A stretch of 64,000 bases of DNA. Source: an uncultured Prevotellaceae bacterium (lineage in GTDB: Bacteria > Bacteroidota > Bacteroidia > Bacteroidales > Bacteroidaceae). The DNA is taken from assembly GCA_900316475.1 (NCBI GenBank), contig ONDA01000008.1:89166-153165 (forward strand), written 5' to 3'. Positions 41,169 to 49,929 of the stretch are shown piece after piece (the first letter of the stretch is position 1; each line of letters opens with the position of its first letter). A program made the translations under genes and the position numbers. The notes under the pieces are model-generated. The model was not told where the DNA came from. It worked only from the letters and a program-made list of their open reading frames with translations, and made no database searches.

Positions 41169-42227
41169 ATGAAACAGTTTATATCATTCGTCATCAAGGA
41201 AGCCAAGCACATTATGCGCGACAAGCGTACGATGCTCATCCTCTTCGGCATTCCCGTGGTGCTGATGCTCCTTTTCGGCTTCGCCATCACGACAGAAGTG
41301 AAGGACGTGCGCACGGTGGTGGTCACCTCGCAGATGGACCATCTGACGCAGGCGGCTGTTGAGCGGTTGGCACAGTCGGAGTACTTCACCATCACCCAGA
41401 CCGTCAGCACGCCACAGGAGGCAGAACGGCTCGTACGTAGTCAGAAGGCTGATATGACCATGGTGTTCTCACACGATTTTGCCAGCAAAAAGGACGGTAT
41501 TCAGCTGATAGTGGACGGCTCCGACCCCAACATGGCAACGCAGTGGACGAATTATGCGCAGGGCGTGCTGGCAAACATGCAGGGCAGTATGGTAAACTCC
41601 AAAATGCTCTACAATCCGCAGATGAAGTCAGCCTACAACTTCGTGCCTGCCATCATGGGTATGCTGCTGATGCTCGTCTGTGCCATGATGACTTCCATCT
41701 CTATTGTCCGCGAGAAAGAGAAGGGTACGATGGAGGTGTTGCTCGTCTCGCCCGTCCGCCCACTGATGGTAATTATTGCCAAGGCCGTGCCCTATCTGGT
41801 GCTTGCCTTCGTCATCCTAATCACCATCCTCCTGATGGCCCGCTATGTGTTAGGTGTGCCGCTGCAAGGCTCCATCGCATGGATTCTCGCCGTTTCCACC
41901 TTATATATACTGTTAGCTCTCTCACTGGGACTACTTATCTCTAACATCGCTCAGACACAACTCGTTGCCCTGCTACTATCGGCCATGGTGCTGCTGATGC
42001 CTGTGCTGATGCTCTCCGGCATGATGTTCCCAATAGAGTCGATGCCCAAGATTCTGCAATGGATATCCATCGTCATTCCACCGCGCTACTATATCGAGGC
42101 CATGCGCAAGCTGATGATTATGGGTGTCGGTGTCAGTGAGGTGATGAAGGAAATCGCCGTCCTTGCAGGCTTCACTACGTTCTTCCTCATACTTGCCCTC
42201 ATGAAGTTTAACACGAGGCTGGAGTAA
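41169..42227 (+). CDS. ABC-2 type permease, subunit 1
   Basis: 352 residues: an N-terminal membrane anchor (MLILFGIPVVLMLLFGFAIT), a large extracytoplasmic domain (about 45-170), then five membrane helices with REKEKGTMEVLLVSPVRPL, the ABC-2 signature loop. YhhJ/YbhS-type. It starts 12 bases after the ATPase. Confidence 0.9.
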   Translation: MKQFISFVIKEAKHIMRDKRTMLILFGIPVVLMLLFGFAITTEVKDVRTVVVTSQMDHLTQAAVERLAQSEYFTITQTVSTPQEAERLVRSQKADMTMVFSHDFASKKDGIQLIVDGSDPNMATQWTNYAQGVLANMQGSMVNSKMLYNPQMKSAYNFVPAIMGMLLMLVCAMMTSISIVREKEKGTMEVLLVSPVRPLMVIIAKAVPYLVLAFVILITILLMARYVLGVPLQGSIAWILAVSTLYILLALSLGLLISNIAQTQLVALLLSAMVLLMPVLMLSGMMFPIESMPKILQWISIVIPPRYYIEAMRKLMIMGVGVSEVMKEIAVLAGFTTFFLILALMKFNTRLE

Positions 42228-42263
42228 TCATAATTCTCAACTCACAACTCTCAACTCTCAATT

Positions 42264-43346
42264 ATGCTCAAGCATCTCATACGAAAGGAGTTCCTACAGA
42301 TTCGCCGTAATCCGTTTCTGCCCAAACTCATACTCATGTTTCCCATCGTGATTATGTGCATTATGCCGTGGGTGATGAATATGGAAGTGAAGAATGTTGT
42401 GGTCAATGTGGTTGATAACGACCGTTCCACGCGTTCGCTGCAGATAGTCCATAGCATCGAGGCCAGTGATTACTTCATCTTCGGTGGACAGAAGCCCACC
42501 TACCGTGCCGCTCTTGCTGAGATAGAGCACGGCAAGGCCGACATGGTGCTGGTCATTCCGCAAGATTTCGGAAAGGACATTGACAGGGGCAAGATGCCGC
42601 AGGTACTGATAGCTGCCAATGCCGTCAACGGTACGAAGGGAGGCATGGGCAGTGCCTACCTGTCGCAAATCGTCACTTCACATGTCATGCCGACCAAGGC
42701 TGCCATCCAGTCGAAGGTGTCCACACTACTGCTCTACAACAAGCATCAGGACTATAAGCTCTACATGATTCCGGCCCTGTTGGCCATGGTGGTCATGCTG
42801 ATGACAGGCTTCCTGCCCACGCTCAACATCGTCAGCGAAAAGGAGATTGGCACCATCGAGCAAATCAATGTCACGCCTGTGTCGAAGTGGGCTTTCATCC
42901 TCTCGAAACTCATTCCGTACTGGCTCATTGCTTTCTTCGTCATCACCGTGTTTCTCATCCTTGCCTGGCTTATCTACGGCATCACCCCTGGCGGTCCCAT
43001 CTGGCTTGTCTATGTGCTTGCCATGTTGCTTGCCATGTTCTTCTCGTCATTCGGACTCATCGTATCCAACTACTCCGACACCATGCAGCAGGCCGTCTTC
43101 GTCATGTGGTTCTTCGTGATGATTATCATGCTGCTCAGTGGTCTCTTCACACCCACTCGCTCCATGCCCGACTGGGCCTATACGTCCACCTACATCAATC
43201 CCACGCACTACTTCATCGATGCCATCCGCACCGTTTTCATCCGTGGCGGTGGCTTCCGCGAGGTGGCTCATCAGGTGTTGGCGCTTCTCGGCATTGGCAT
43301 CGTCATGAGTCTCTGGGCTGTGCAGAGCTATAAGAAAAACCATTAA
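42264..43346 (+). CDS. ABC-2 type permease, subunit 2
   Basis: 360 residues, homologous to the preceding permease: MLKHLIRKEFLQIRRNPFLPKLILMFPIVIMCIMPW start, extracytoplasmic domain to about 170, SEKEIGTIEQINVTPVSKW loop and C-terminal helices with SGLFTPTRSMPDWA. It completes the tolC-hlyD-ATPase-permease-permease export operon, probably for a toxic compound or envelope lipid. Confidence 0.9.
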   Translation: MLKHLIRKEFLQIRRNPFLPKLILMFPIVIMCIMPWVMNMEVKNVVVNVVDNDRSTRSLQIVHSIEASDYFIFGGQKPTYRAALAEIEHGKADMVLVIPQDFGKDIDRGKMPQVLIAANAVNGTKGGMGSAYLSQIVTSHVMPTKAAIQSKVSTLLLYNKHQDYKLYMIPALLAMVVMLMTGFLPTLNIVSEKEIGTIEQINVTPVSKWAFILSKLIPYWLIAFFVITVFLILAWLIYGITPGGPIWLVYVLAMLLAMFFSSFGLIVSNYSDTMQQAVFVMWFFVMIIMLLSGLFTPTRSMPDWAYTSTYINPTHYFIDAIRTVFIRGGGFREVAHQVLALLGIGIVMSLWAVQSYKKNH

Positions 43347-43469
43347 TTCCTAAAGACATGGAGATAAATTGAGGCAGGCACGAACAGGAACTGAGTTACG
43401 GTATCATTGTCAAGCCCTAAATAGATTTAAATATCGAAGCGAAAAGTAGGGAAAATGGCGGAAAAGTTG

Positions 43470-43477
43470 TAATTTTG
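43470..43477 (+). promoter_or_regulatory. Promoter -7 element of the EamA transporter
   Basis: TAATTTTG, 15 bases before the ATG, which implies a very short leader and excludes the longer TTG start at 43475. Confidence 0.6.
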
Positions 43478-43492
43478 CAGCGTCATATTCTC

Positions 43493-44413
43493 ATGGAACA
43501 ATCGCGCATATCCATTTTCCAGCGGCCTGCTTGGGTGGTCGTGTTTGCCTTGACTGCAGCCATAGCTTGGGGCTGGGCCTTTCCGCTGATCAAAGTGGGG
43601 TTCAGTGCCTTTGGTATCACAGCAGACATGACAGGCAGCAAGATGCTCTTTGCTGGCATCCGCTTTGCTGCTGCCGGACTTATTGTCCTGTCTGTTGCCC
43701 ATGGCAACGGCCGCTCGTTTAAGCCAGGCAAGGTGGCCGACTGGCGTTTCATTCTTGCCTTTGCCCTGATGAACACCACGCTGCATTATTTCTTCTTCTA
43801 TGTCGGCATGTCGCACAGCGAAGGTTCGCGGGCAGCCATCCTTAACTCGCTGAGCACGTTCCTTGTAGTGCTGCTGGCCTGTGCCTGTTTCAAGAGCGAC
43901 AGACTGACGACGCAGAAGATTCTCGGCTGTGTCGTTGGCTTCAGCGGCATCCTGGCCTTAAACCATGGCGGAGCCGAAAGTAGCCAGTTTACATGGCTTG
44001 GCGACGGCATGATTATCCTCAATGCCATCTGTGGGGCCTGTTCCAACCTGATGACTCGTGGACTAAGCCGGCGGATAGACGTTTTCGTCGGAACGGGCTT
44101 TAGTCTCACCATCGGAGGACTGCTGCTCATTATTCCGGGACTCGCCTTCGGAGGTACGCTGCCCCATGTCAATATCCTCGGCTGTGTCTGCCTGGTGCTG
44201 CTGATAGCTATCTCTGCCATTGGCTTTGCACTCTACAACAAGCTGCTCAGTTGTAACCCCGTAGGAAAGGTCGCCATCTACAATTCGCTGATACCCATTG
44301 TCGGCGCTGTGACGTCGTGTCTCTGTCTTGGCGAGACCTTCCATCTGAAATATGCTCTTGCCGGAGGACTCGCTGCTCTTGGCATTTACATCATCAATAA
44401 AGGCAGGAATTGA
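43493..44413 (+). CDS. EamA/DMT-family transporter
   Basis: 306 residues with about ten membrane helices arranged as two EamA repeats: VFALTAAIAWGWAFPLIKVG (repeat 1) and GDGMIILNAICGACSNLMTR (repeat 2), ending GGLAALGIYIINKGRN. Members export amino acids or other metabolites (RhaT, YdcZ relatives). The substrate is unknown. It has its own promoter. Confidence 0.85.
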   Translation: MEQSRISIFQRPAWVVVFALTAAIAWGWAFPLIKVGFSAFGITADMTGSKMLFAGIRFAAAGLIVLSVAHGNGRSFKPGKVADWRFILAFALMNTTLHYFFFYVGMSHSEGSRAAILNSLSTFLVVLLACACFKSDRLTTQKILGCVVGFSGILALNHGGAESSQFTWLGDGMIILNAICGACSNLMTRGLSRRIDVFVGTGFSLTIGGLLLIIPGLAFGGTLPHVNILGCVCLVLLIAISAIGFALYNKLLSCNPVGKVAIYNSLIPIVGAVTSCLCLGETFHLKYALAGGLAALGIYIINKGRN

Positions 44414-44450
44414 ATAATTTCCAAGACGTTGTGCTTTTTTCTAAAGAAAA

Positions 44451-44482
44451 TTTGGAACTTATTGACTTTTTATGTACCTTTG
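44451..44482 (+). promoter_or_regulatory. Promoter of the membrane AraC gene
   Basis: TTTG at 44451-44454 and TACCTTTG at 44475-44482, 20-base spacer, 21 bases before the ATG. Confidence 0.75.
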
Positions 44483-44502
44483 TAGCCAATAAAGGCAACT
44501 AA

Positions 44503-46968
44503 ATGAAATCTATATATAAATTCCTGCTCCTGCTCCTGCTCTGGCAGACTTTTACCTTGCAGTCGAAAGCTGATTCAGATGCTGAACGCGTCTTCCGACC
44601 GATAACAGCTGCTAATGGCTTGGCAGACAACTCTGCGCAGACCATGAAATGTACCTTCACGGGTAGGATGACTATCACCACACTTGGCAATATCAACTTC
44701 TACGATGGCGCCAATTTCTCGCAGATCAACAGCGATACGGAGGTGAAATACAAGCTGGAAGACTATAACGGGCATTATCATCTTTATTTTGACAATAACC
44801 ATCACCTCTGGCTGAAGAACAAGTATGAGGTCAGTTGCGTTGATTTGAATCGCGAGTCGTATATCACCAATATCGACAGCCTCTTTGCTCTATACGGAGC
44901 CAAGAATCGCGTCAACGATATGTTCGTTGATGGCAACGGCGACCTTTGGCTGTGTGAGGGCCATTATGTACTCTCTGCCAAATATCGTAAGAAGGTCAGG
45001 TTGCCGAAGGGGGTGAGCCTGCAGGAACTTGCCGTGTTCGACAAGAAACAGCTCTTTTTGTTCTACGACAATGGCTTGTTGAAGTGCTACGACCTGGAGC
45101 GTGGCAGGCTGCTCTATCAGAACAACCCGCTTGCTGCTAATGACCAGAGAACGTACAGCCGCAGTTGTGTACAGATGATGCATGACGGCATGTTTTATCT
45201 GATTCGCAATGGTAAGGGTGGCAATGGAGCCCTCCTGTTGCGCTACGACGTGTCTCGTCGGGAGTGGAAGGAACTTCTGCGCTCGGAATATCATCTGAAC
45301 AACATGGTTGTCAACAATGGCAAACTGTATATAGCTACTTCAATGGGCTATATGACGATGAATCTCAAGACAGGCGAGTTCATCCATTATAAGGCGTTGA
45401 CGCTGGATGGTGGCCGTCAGTTGGAGACGGATGTCAACACATTGGAATTTGACCTGCAGGGAGGCTTTTGGATAGGTACTGAGAAGCACGGATTGTTGTA
45501 CGACAGTCCCGTTTCCACAATCTTCACCGCTCTGTCCTGGCAGGACCCGCTGGCTGTTAAGTATGGCGAGATGATGGCTCCTCTGAAGGGTATTAGTGAG
45601 TTCAAGGGCAAGAGGGCCAACATGATGTTCGTTGACAGCAGGCGCTGGACGTGGGTGGCCACGCCTAAAGGCTTGCAGATGTACACGTCGCCCCAGGCCG
45701 AACCAATGGTGTTCTCCCAGAAGAACGGTTTGCTCAATAACGTCATTCATAGTATTGTCGAGGATGATATGCATAACATCTGGGCAAGTACCAGCTGTGG
45801 TATCGGTTGTATCTATATCAAGAACAATGTCATCAAGCAGGTATTTTGTTTCAGCCGCGGCGACAATGTACCCAACGAGACCTTCGTCGATGCGAAGGTG
45901 CTGAAGTTGGACAACGGTCAGATCGTGATGCAGGCCATCGACCATGTTGTGACGTTCCAACCGGCAGAGTTCTTGCCGTTTTTTGAACAGGAAGCCTACA
46001 GCATGCAAACCAAGCTGACGAAGCTGATGGTGAACGGCATCGACGTCACCGCCGGTGGCAAGGTGAACGGCGATGTGGTGCTGGAGAAAGCCATCACGCG
46101 CACCAAGGAAATCGACCTCAATTACGATCAGAATTCCATCTCGATGACCTTCTCAGCTTTGAATTTTGCCCGTCCGCTACAGACGTTCTACAGGGTTCGT
46201 GTGAGGGAGTTGAGTCCTAATTGGCGCGAGTTCTCATACTTCGACTCCAAGGGAATGGTTGACAGTAAGGGGCTGCTGCATCTGCCGCTGTTGGCCTTGG
46301 AGGCTGGCACGTATCATGTTGAGGTGCAGGCTTCTGTCGTTAAGGGGAAGTTTGTCGGCACGCCATACGAGTGGATTGTCAACGTGAACCAGCCTTGGTG
46401 GCGCACAACGGGTATCATGGCAGTCTTCGGACTGATAGTGTTGGCGTTGGCCGTTCTCAACGTCATCATCTTTAACCGTAACACCCGTCTGCGCATGAAG
46501 CGTAACAACGAGGAGGGCGACGTCATCCGCCGCATCAAGGTGTTTGTCGAGCGCTGCGAGCATTTCAGTTCCGACAAGCTGTCGCCCACCCAGGAGGAAA
46601 TCTACGGTACCGACAAGGACTCGCAGGTCGAAGTGAGCAATGAGTTTGTTGAGGTGATGCTGAAGGTTATTCCTTTTGTGCAGGAGCGCAACGGCCGTCC
46701 TTTCTCTATGTACATGTTGTCGAAGGTTACCGATATGGAACTGCGCGACCTGTATGAGATGGTGCTGGACAACATCTATAAGAGTCCGCGTGCACTGATA
46801 CGTTCTATGCGTATCGATCAGGTAGCCGATCAGCTTCTTACTACCGATAAGACTATCGAGGATATAGCTACCGATTGCGGTTTTGTGTCGCCAAACTATA
46901 TGATAGCCAAGTTCTTCCACAAGTACCGGATGACGCCGGCGGAATATCGGGAGGAATATTCGGAATAA
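44503..46968 (+). CDS. Membrane-anchored sensor with beta-propeller and AraC output
   Basis: 821 residues. A signal peptide (to about 23) leads to a Reg_prop-like beta-propeller (about 30-500; GNGDLWLCEGHY, GGFWIGTEKHGLLYDS, NIWASTSCGIGCIYI), a Y_Y_Y domain (about 540-630), one membrane helix near 645-665 and an AraC HTH domain at the end (FSMYMLSKVTDMELRDLYEM, then TIEDIATDCGFVSPNYMIAK). This is the shell of a Bacteroides hybrid two-component system, but the histidine kinase and receiver are absent: the DNA-binding domain follows the membrane helix after a linker of about 70 residues. Confidence 0.85.
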   Translation: MKSIYKFLLLLLLWQTFTLQSKADSDAERVFRPITAANGLADNSAQTMKCTFTGRMTITTLGNINFYDGANFSQINSDTEVKYKLEDYNGHYHLYFDNNHHLWLKNKYEVSCVDLNRESYITNIDSLFALYGAKNRVNDMFVDGNGDLWLCEGHYVLSAKYRKKVRLPKGVSLQELAVFDKKQLFLFYDNGLLKCYDLERGRLLYQNNPLAANDQRTYSRSCVQMMHDGMFYLIRNGKGGNGALLLRYDVSRREWKELLRSEYHLNNMVVNNGKLYIATSMGYMTMNLKTGEFIHYKALTLDGGRQLETDVNTLEFDLQGGFWIGTEKHGLLYDSPVSTIFTALSWQDPLAVKYGEMMAPLKGISEFKGKRANMMFVDSRRWTWVATPKGLQMYTSPQAEPMVFSQKNGLLNNVIHSIVEDDMHNIWASTSCGIGCIYIKNNVIKQVFCFSRGDNVPNETFVDAKVLKLDNGQIVMQAIDHVVTFQPAEFLPFFEQEAYSMQTKLTKLMVNGIDVTAGGKVNGDVVLEKAITRTKEIDLNYDQNSISMTFSALNFARPLQTFYRVRVRELSPNWREFSYFDSKGMVDSKGLLHLPLLALEAGTYHVEVQASVVKGKFVGTPYEWIVNVNQPWWRTTGIMAVFGLIVLALAVLNVIIFNRNTRLRMKRNNEEGDVIRRIKVFVERCEHFSSDKLSPTQEEIYGTDKDSQVEVSNEFVEVMLKVIPFVQERNGRPFSMYMLSKVTDMELRDLYEMVLDNIYKSPRALIRSMRIDQVADQLLTTDKTIEDIATDCGFVSPNYMIAKFFHKYRMTPAEYREEYSE

Positions 46969-46984
46969 TGAGAATGATGAGGCT

Positions 46985-48241
46985 TCACCTCAACACAATC
47001 TGCTGATAGCCTACCAGTCGCCATGCTCGTTCGCTGATGCCTTTGTAGTAGACGAAGGCCTGATAGCGATTCTCCGTCTCAAAGAATGACCCCTCTTCGG
47101 GCAGGTGGCGGGTGCGTCCGTCATTGTCGCGCAGCAGATACTGGTAGGAGTAGTAGCCCTGTTTCTGTAGGATGGTGGCGTTGTAGCTGCGGTCACTGTC
47201 GTCGTAGGTCATGACGTAGTTGCTGCCGTCCTCAGTCGTCCAGTTGCCGTCAATGATGACGTCGTCGCGGTAGTTCTCGGCCAGCATCTTATAGTGTACG
47301 TAGACGTAGTCGCACGTGCGGTCGTTCTCAATGTTGTCGCTGTTGCGGATGTAGAAGGCACCGTTGGCATCGTGGTCGAGGATGTAGCTGGGACGTGGGC
47401 CGCCCACGAAGGGGAAGGCGTGATAGTTGGTGCCGTCCCAGCGCATACGGTCGATACCCATGGTAGGGTGGCTGACGTCAAGAACCTCGAACTTGCGGTA
47501 TTCGTTGCCGGCCTCGAAGATGAGGGCTTTGTTGTGCTCCCATTGCAGACGGTCGGTTCTCACGTAGTTAGGGCTGACGTTCACTTTCTGGTTGTCCTCG
47601 CGCCCGTTCTGCATGACGACCGTTCTGATCTGGTCTTCCACGTTGCTCACGTTGACGCTGCCGTAGAGCACGGTCATCGCCACCTGCTGGTGGCTCTTGT
47701 TGAAGTCGATGTCGGTATTTGTGGTGATGCTCATGCCAACCTTCATCAGCGGCTCCACGACCCGGAACTCAGCGCAGAGCACCTCCTTGTCGCCGTCGTC
47801 CTCGTCGTAGATGTGCAAGCGGTAGTTGCCGCTCATCTTCAGCCGACAGCGGTCGTTGGGAATCTGTAGCCAGTAGTGGGTGTAGAGGACGGTGGTGTTC
47901 AGCGAGTTCTCGTAGTCCTCTATCGTATTGCCGTTGAAACCCTCAAGCCAGTCGCTCTCAAAGAGGTCTTCCGAGGGTGACCAGTCGGCCTCGCAGTGCT
48001 CCAGTCTGTAGACATAGCGGTGGAAGTTGTGCGACAGTTCGTCGAAGCCGACGTTCAGCACGTCGTCAGTGCCTAAACGCATTACTGGTGGTGACAGCCA
48101 ATCCTGGTTGACCACCACCTGAAGCGTCTTCACCTGAGGGTCGTAGACCACGTTGCGTGCGGCAGCCTCCGTCAGTGCCAGCAGCGTATACAGCACGAGT
48201 ACCAATGGCCGGCATCGTCCTACCACCTTCCGCGTCATCAT
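46985..48241 (-). CDS. Type IX secretion system plug protein (DUF5103)
   Basis: 418 residues with a signal peptide (LVLVLYTLLALTEAAA). NVVYDPQVKTLQVVVNQDWLSPPVMRLGTDD and HRYVYRLEHCEADW open the domain I know as DUF5103, the plug that closes the SprA translocon from outside. Beta-rich throughout, ending YKGISERAWRLVGYQQIVL. Its ATG overlaps the stop of the upstream ligase gene (ATGA). Confidence 0.85.
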   Translation of the reverse strand: MMTRKVVGRCRPLVLVLYTLLALTEAAARNVVYDPQVKTLQVVVNQDWLSPPVMRLGTDDVLNVGFDELSHNFHRYVYRLEHCEADWSPSEDLFESDWLEGFNGNTIEDYENSLNTTVLYTHYWLQIPNDRCRLKMSGNYRLHIYDEDDGDKEVLCAEFRVVEPLMKVGMSITTNTDIDFNKSHQQVAMTVLYGSVNVSNVEDQIRTVVMQNGREDNQKVNVSPNYVRTDRLQWEHNKALIFEAGNEYRKFEVLDVSHPTMGIDRMRWDGTNYHAFPFVGGPRPSYILDHDANGAFYIRNSDNIENDRTCDYVYVHYKMLAENYRDDVIIDGNWTTEDGSNYVMTYDDSDRSYNATILQKQGYYSYQYLLRDNDGRTRHLPEEGSFFETENRYQAFVYYKGISERAWRLVGYQQIVLR

Positions 48242-49899
48242 GTGTAGAGGTAACGTTTGATGCTGCGCTTGGGCGTCTTCTCAAACTCCTCTTTGTGAAT
48301 CTCTATCTCGCTGATTTTCTCGTATGCCGGCAACATCTGGTTCAGTCCGTTGCGGTTCTGCTCCATGATGTTCTTCAGGTCGTCCTCGCCCAGTCCCAGG
48401 TTGGCAGCTTCGTCCATGTCGGGGTGTACCAGAGCCACCAGCTTTGTGTCGCGCTGTACGACGATGCTCTCAACGACCATCGCCATGGAGTTCAGCTTGT
48501 CCTCAATCTCCTCGGGGTAGATGTTCTGTCCGTTGGGTCCCAGGAGCATGTTCTTCGAGCGTCCGTTAATGAAGACGTTGCCGTAGGCATCCATCGTGCC
48601 CAGGTCGCCCGTGTGATACCAGCCCTCGCGGTCGATGGTCTCTGTCGTAGCCTCCGGGTTCTTGTAGTAGCCGAGCATGACGTTGGGACCCTTGGCCAGG
48701 ATTTCTCCCGGCACGTTCTCCGGGTCGCGCGAGTTTATCTTCACCTCCATGTGCAGGGCAGCGCGTCCGCAGGAGCCCGCCGCAAACAGGTGCCAGTCTT
48801 CATAGCAGATGATGGGGGCGCACTCCGTGGCGCCGTAGCCCACGGTATAGGGGAAGTTGATGCGCTTGAGGAACTGCTCCACCTCCTGGTTCAGGGCAGC
48901 ACCGCCGATAATCACCTCGTACATCTCGCCGCCGAAGGCCTTGAGCACCTCCTGGCAAATCATCTCGCGCACCTTCCGTGAGATGACGGGCATCTGCAGC
49001 AGCAGGCGCATGCGGTTGTTCTGAATCTTCGGGAACACCTTCTTGCGGATAATCTTCTCGATGATGAGGGGCACGGCGATGACAATCTTCGGCTTCACCT
49101 CCTGCAGTGCCTGGGCGATGATGGCCGGCGATGGCACGCGGCTGAGGTAGTAGACGTGGCAGCCGTGGAGGAACTCGAAGATGAACTCAAAGGCCATGCC
49201 GTACATGTGGGCCATGGGCAACATCGAGATGACGCGGTCCTTCTGGTTGATGGTCTTGCCCAGCACGCTGCAGGCGAAGTCGTAGTTCGACCAGAGGGCG
49301 CGGTAGGGCAGCATCACGCCCTTGGAGAACCCCGTGGTGCCCGAGGTGTAGTTGATGAGTGCCAGCTCGTCGGGCGACTGCTCCTTATAGTAGCAGACGT
49401 GCTCCTTGCGGAAGTATTTCGGGAACTTCTTGCCATAGAGTTCGTTCAGATGCTCGCGGGCGTAGGTCAGCTTGTCCGTACGGCTCACCATCAGCGAGTA
49501 GTCGGGGTTGTTGATGATACCTTCCAGTCCCGGCATCTGCTGTGGGTCGATGATGGTGGCTACGTGGTCGCCGACGAAGAGCAGCTTCGCCTCCGAGTGG
49601 TTGACGATGTTATGTATCTGTTCGGCATTGAACTCATGGAGTATGGGCACAGCTACAGCCCCGTAGGTCAGCGTGGCTATGAAGGCCACTGCCCACTGGC
49701 TGGAGTTGCGTCCGCAGAGGGCTATCTTGTCGCCCTTTGTCACACCAGAGTTCTCAAACAGTATATGCAGCTTCTCAATCTTGCGAGCTACGTCGTGGAA
49801 CTGCAGTGTCTGACCCTTGAAGTCTGTCAGTGCGTCGAGGTTCCAGTTGTCGATAATCGACTTTTCAAGCAGTGCGTTAAAACTCGGTATCTGTTCCAT
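48238..49899 (-). CDS. AMP-dependent long-chain acyl-CoA ligase 1
   Basis: 553 residues. INYTSGTTGFSKGVMLPY is the P-loop-like AMP-binding motif, VGYGATECAPIICY and GWYHTGDLGTMDAYGNVFINGR are the A5 and A7 motifs, and LLGPNGQNIYPEEIEDKLN precedes the C-terminal lid. It activates fatty acids or related acids to acyl-CoA. It is a tandem paralogue of the next gene, with long identical stretches (such as IIRKKVFPKIQNNRMRLLLQ). Confidence 0.9.
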   Translation of the reverse strand: MEQIPSFNALLEKSIIDNWNLDALTDFKGQTLQFHDVARKIEKLHILFENSGVTKGDKIALCGRNSSQWAVAFIATLTYGAVAVPILHEFNAEQIHNIVNHSEAKLLFVGDHVATIIDPQQMPGLEGIINNPDYSLMVSRTDKLTYAREHLNELYGKKFPKYFRKEHVCYYKEQSPDELALINYTSGTTGFSKGVMLPYRALWSNYDFACSVLGKTINQKDRVISMLPMAHMYGMAFEFIFEFLHGCHVYYLSRVPSPAIIAQALQEVKPKIVIAVPLIIEKIIRKKVFPKIQNNRMRLLLQMPVISRKVREMICQEVLKAFGGEMYEVIIGGAALNQEVEQFLKRINFPYTVGYGATECAPIICYEDWHLFAAGSCGRAALHMEVKINSRDPENVPGEILAKGPNVMLGYYKNPEATTETIDREGWYHTGDLGTMDAYGNVFINGRSKNMLLGPNGQNIYPEEIEDKLNSMAMVVESIVVQRDTKLVALVHPDMDEAANLGLGEDDLKNIMEQNRNGLNQMLPAYEKISEIEIHKEEFEKTPKRSIKRYLYT

Positions 49900-49929
49900 A
49901 GTATATTTTTTTTCTTACTACATGACTCC

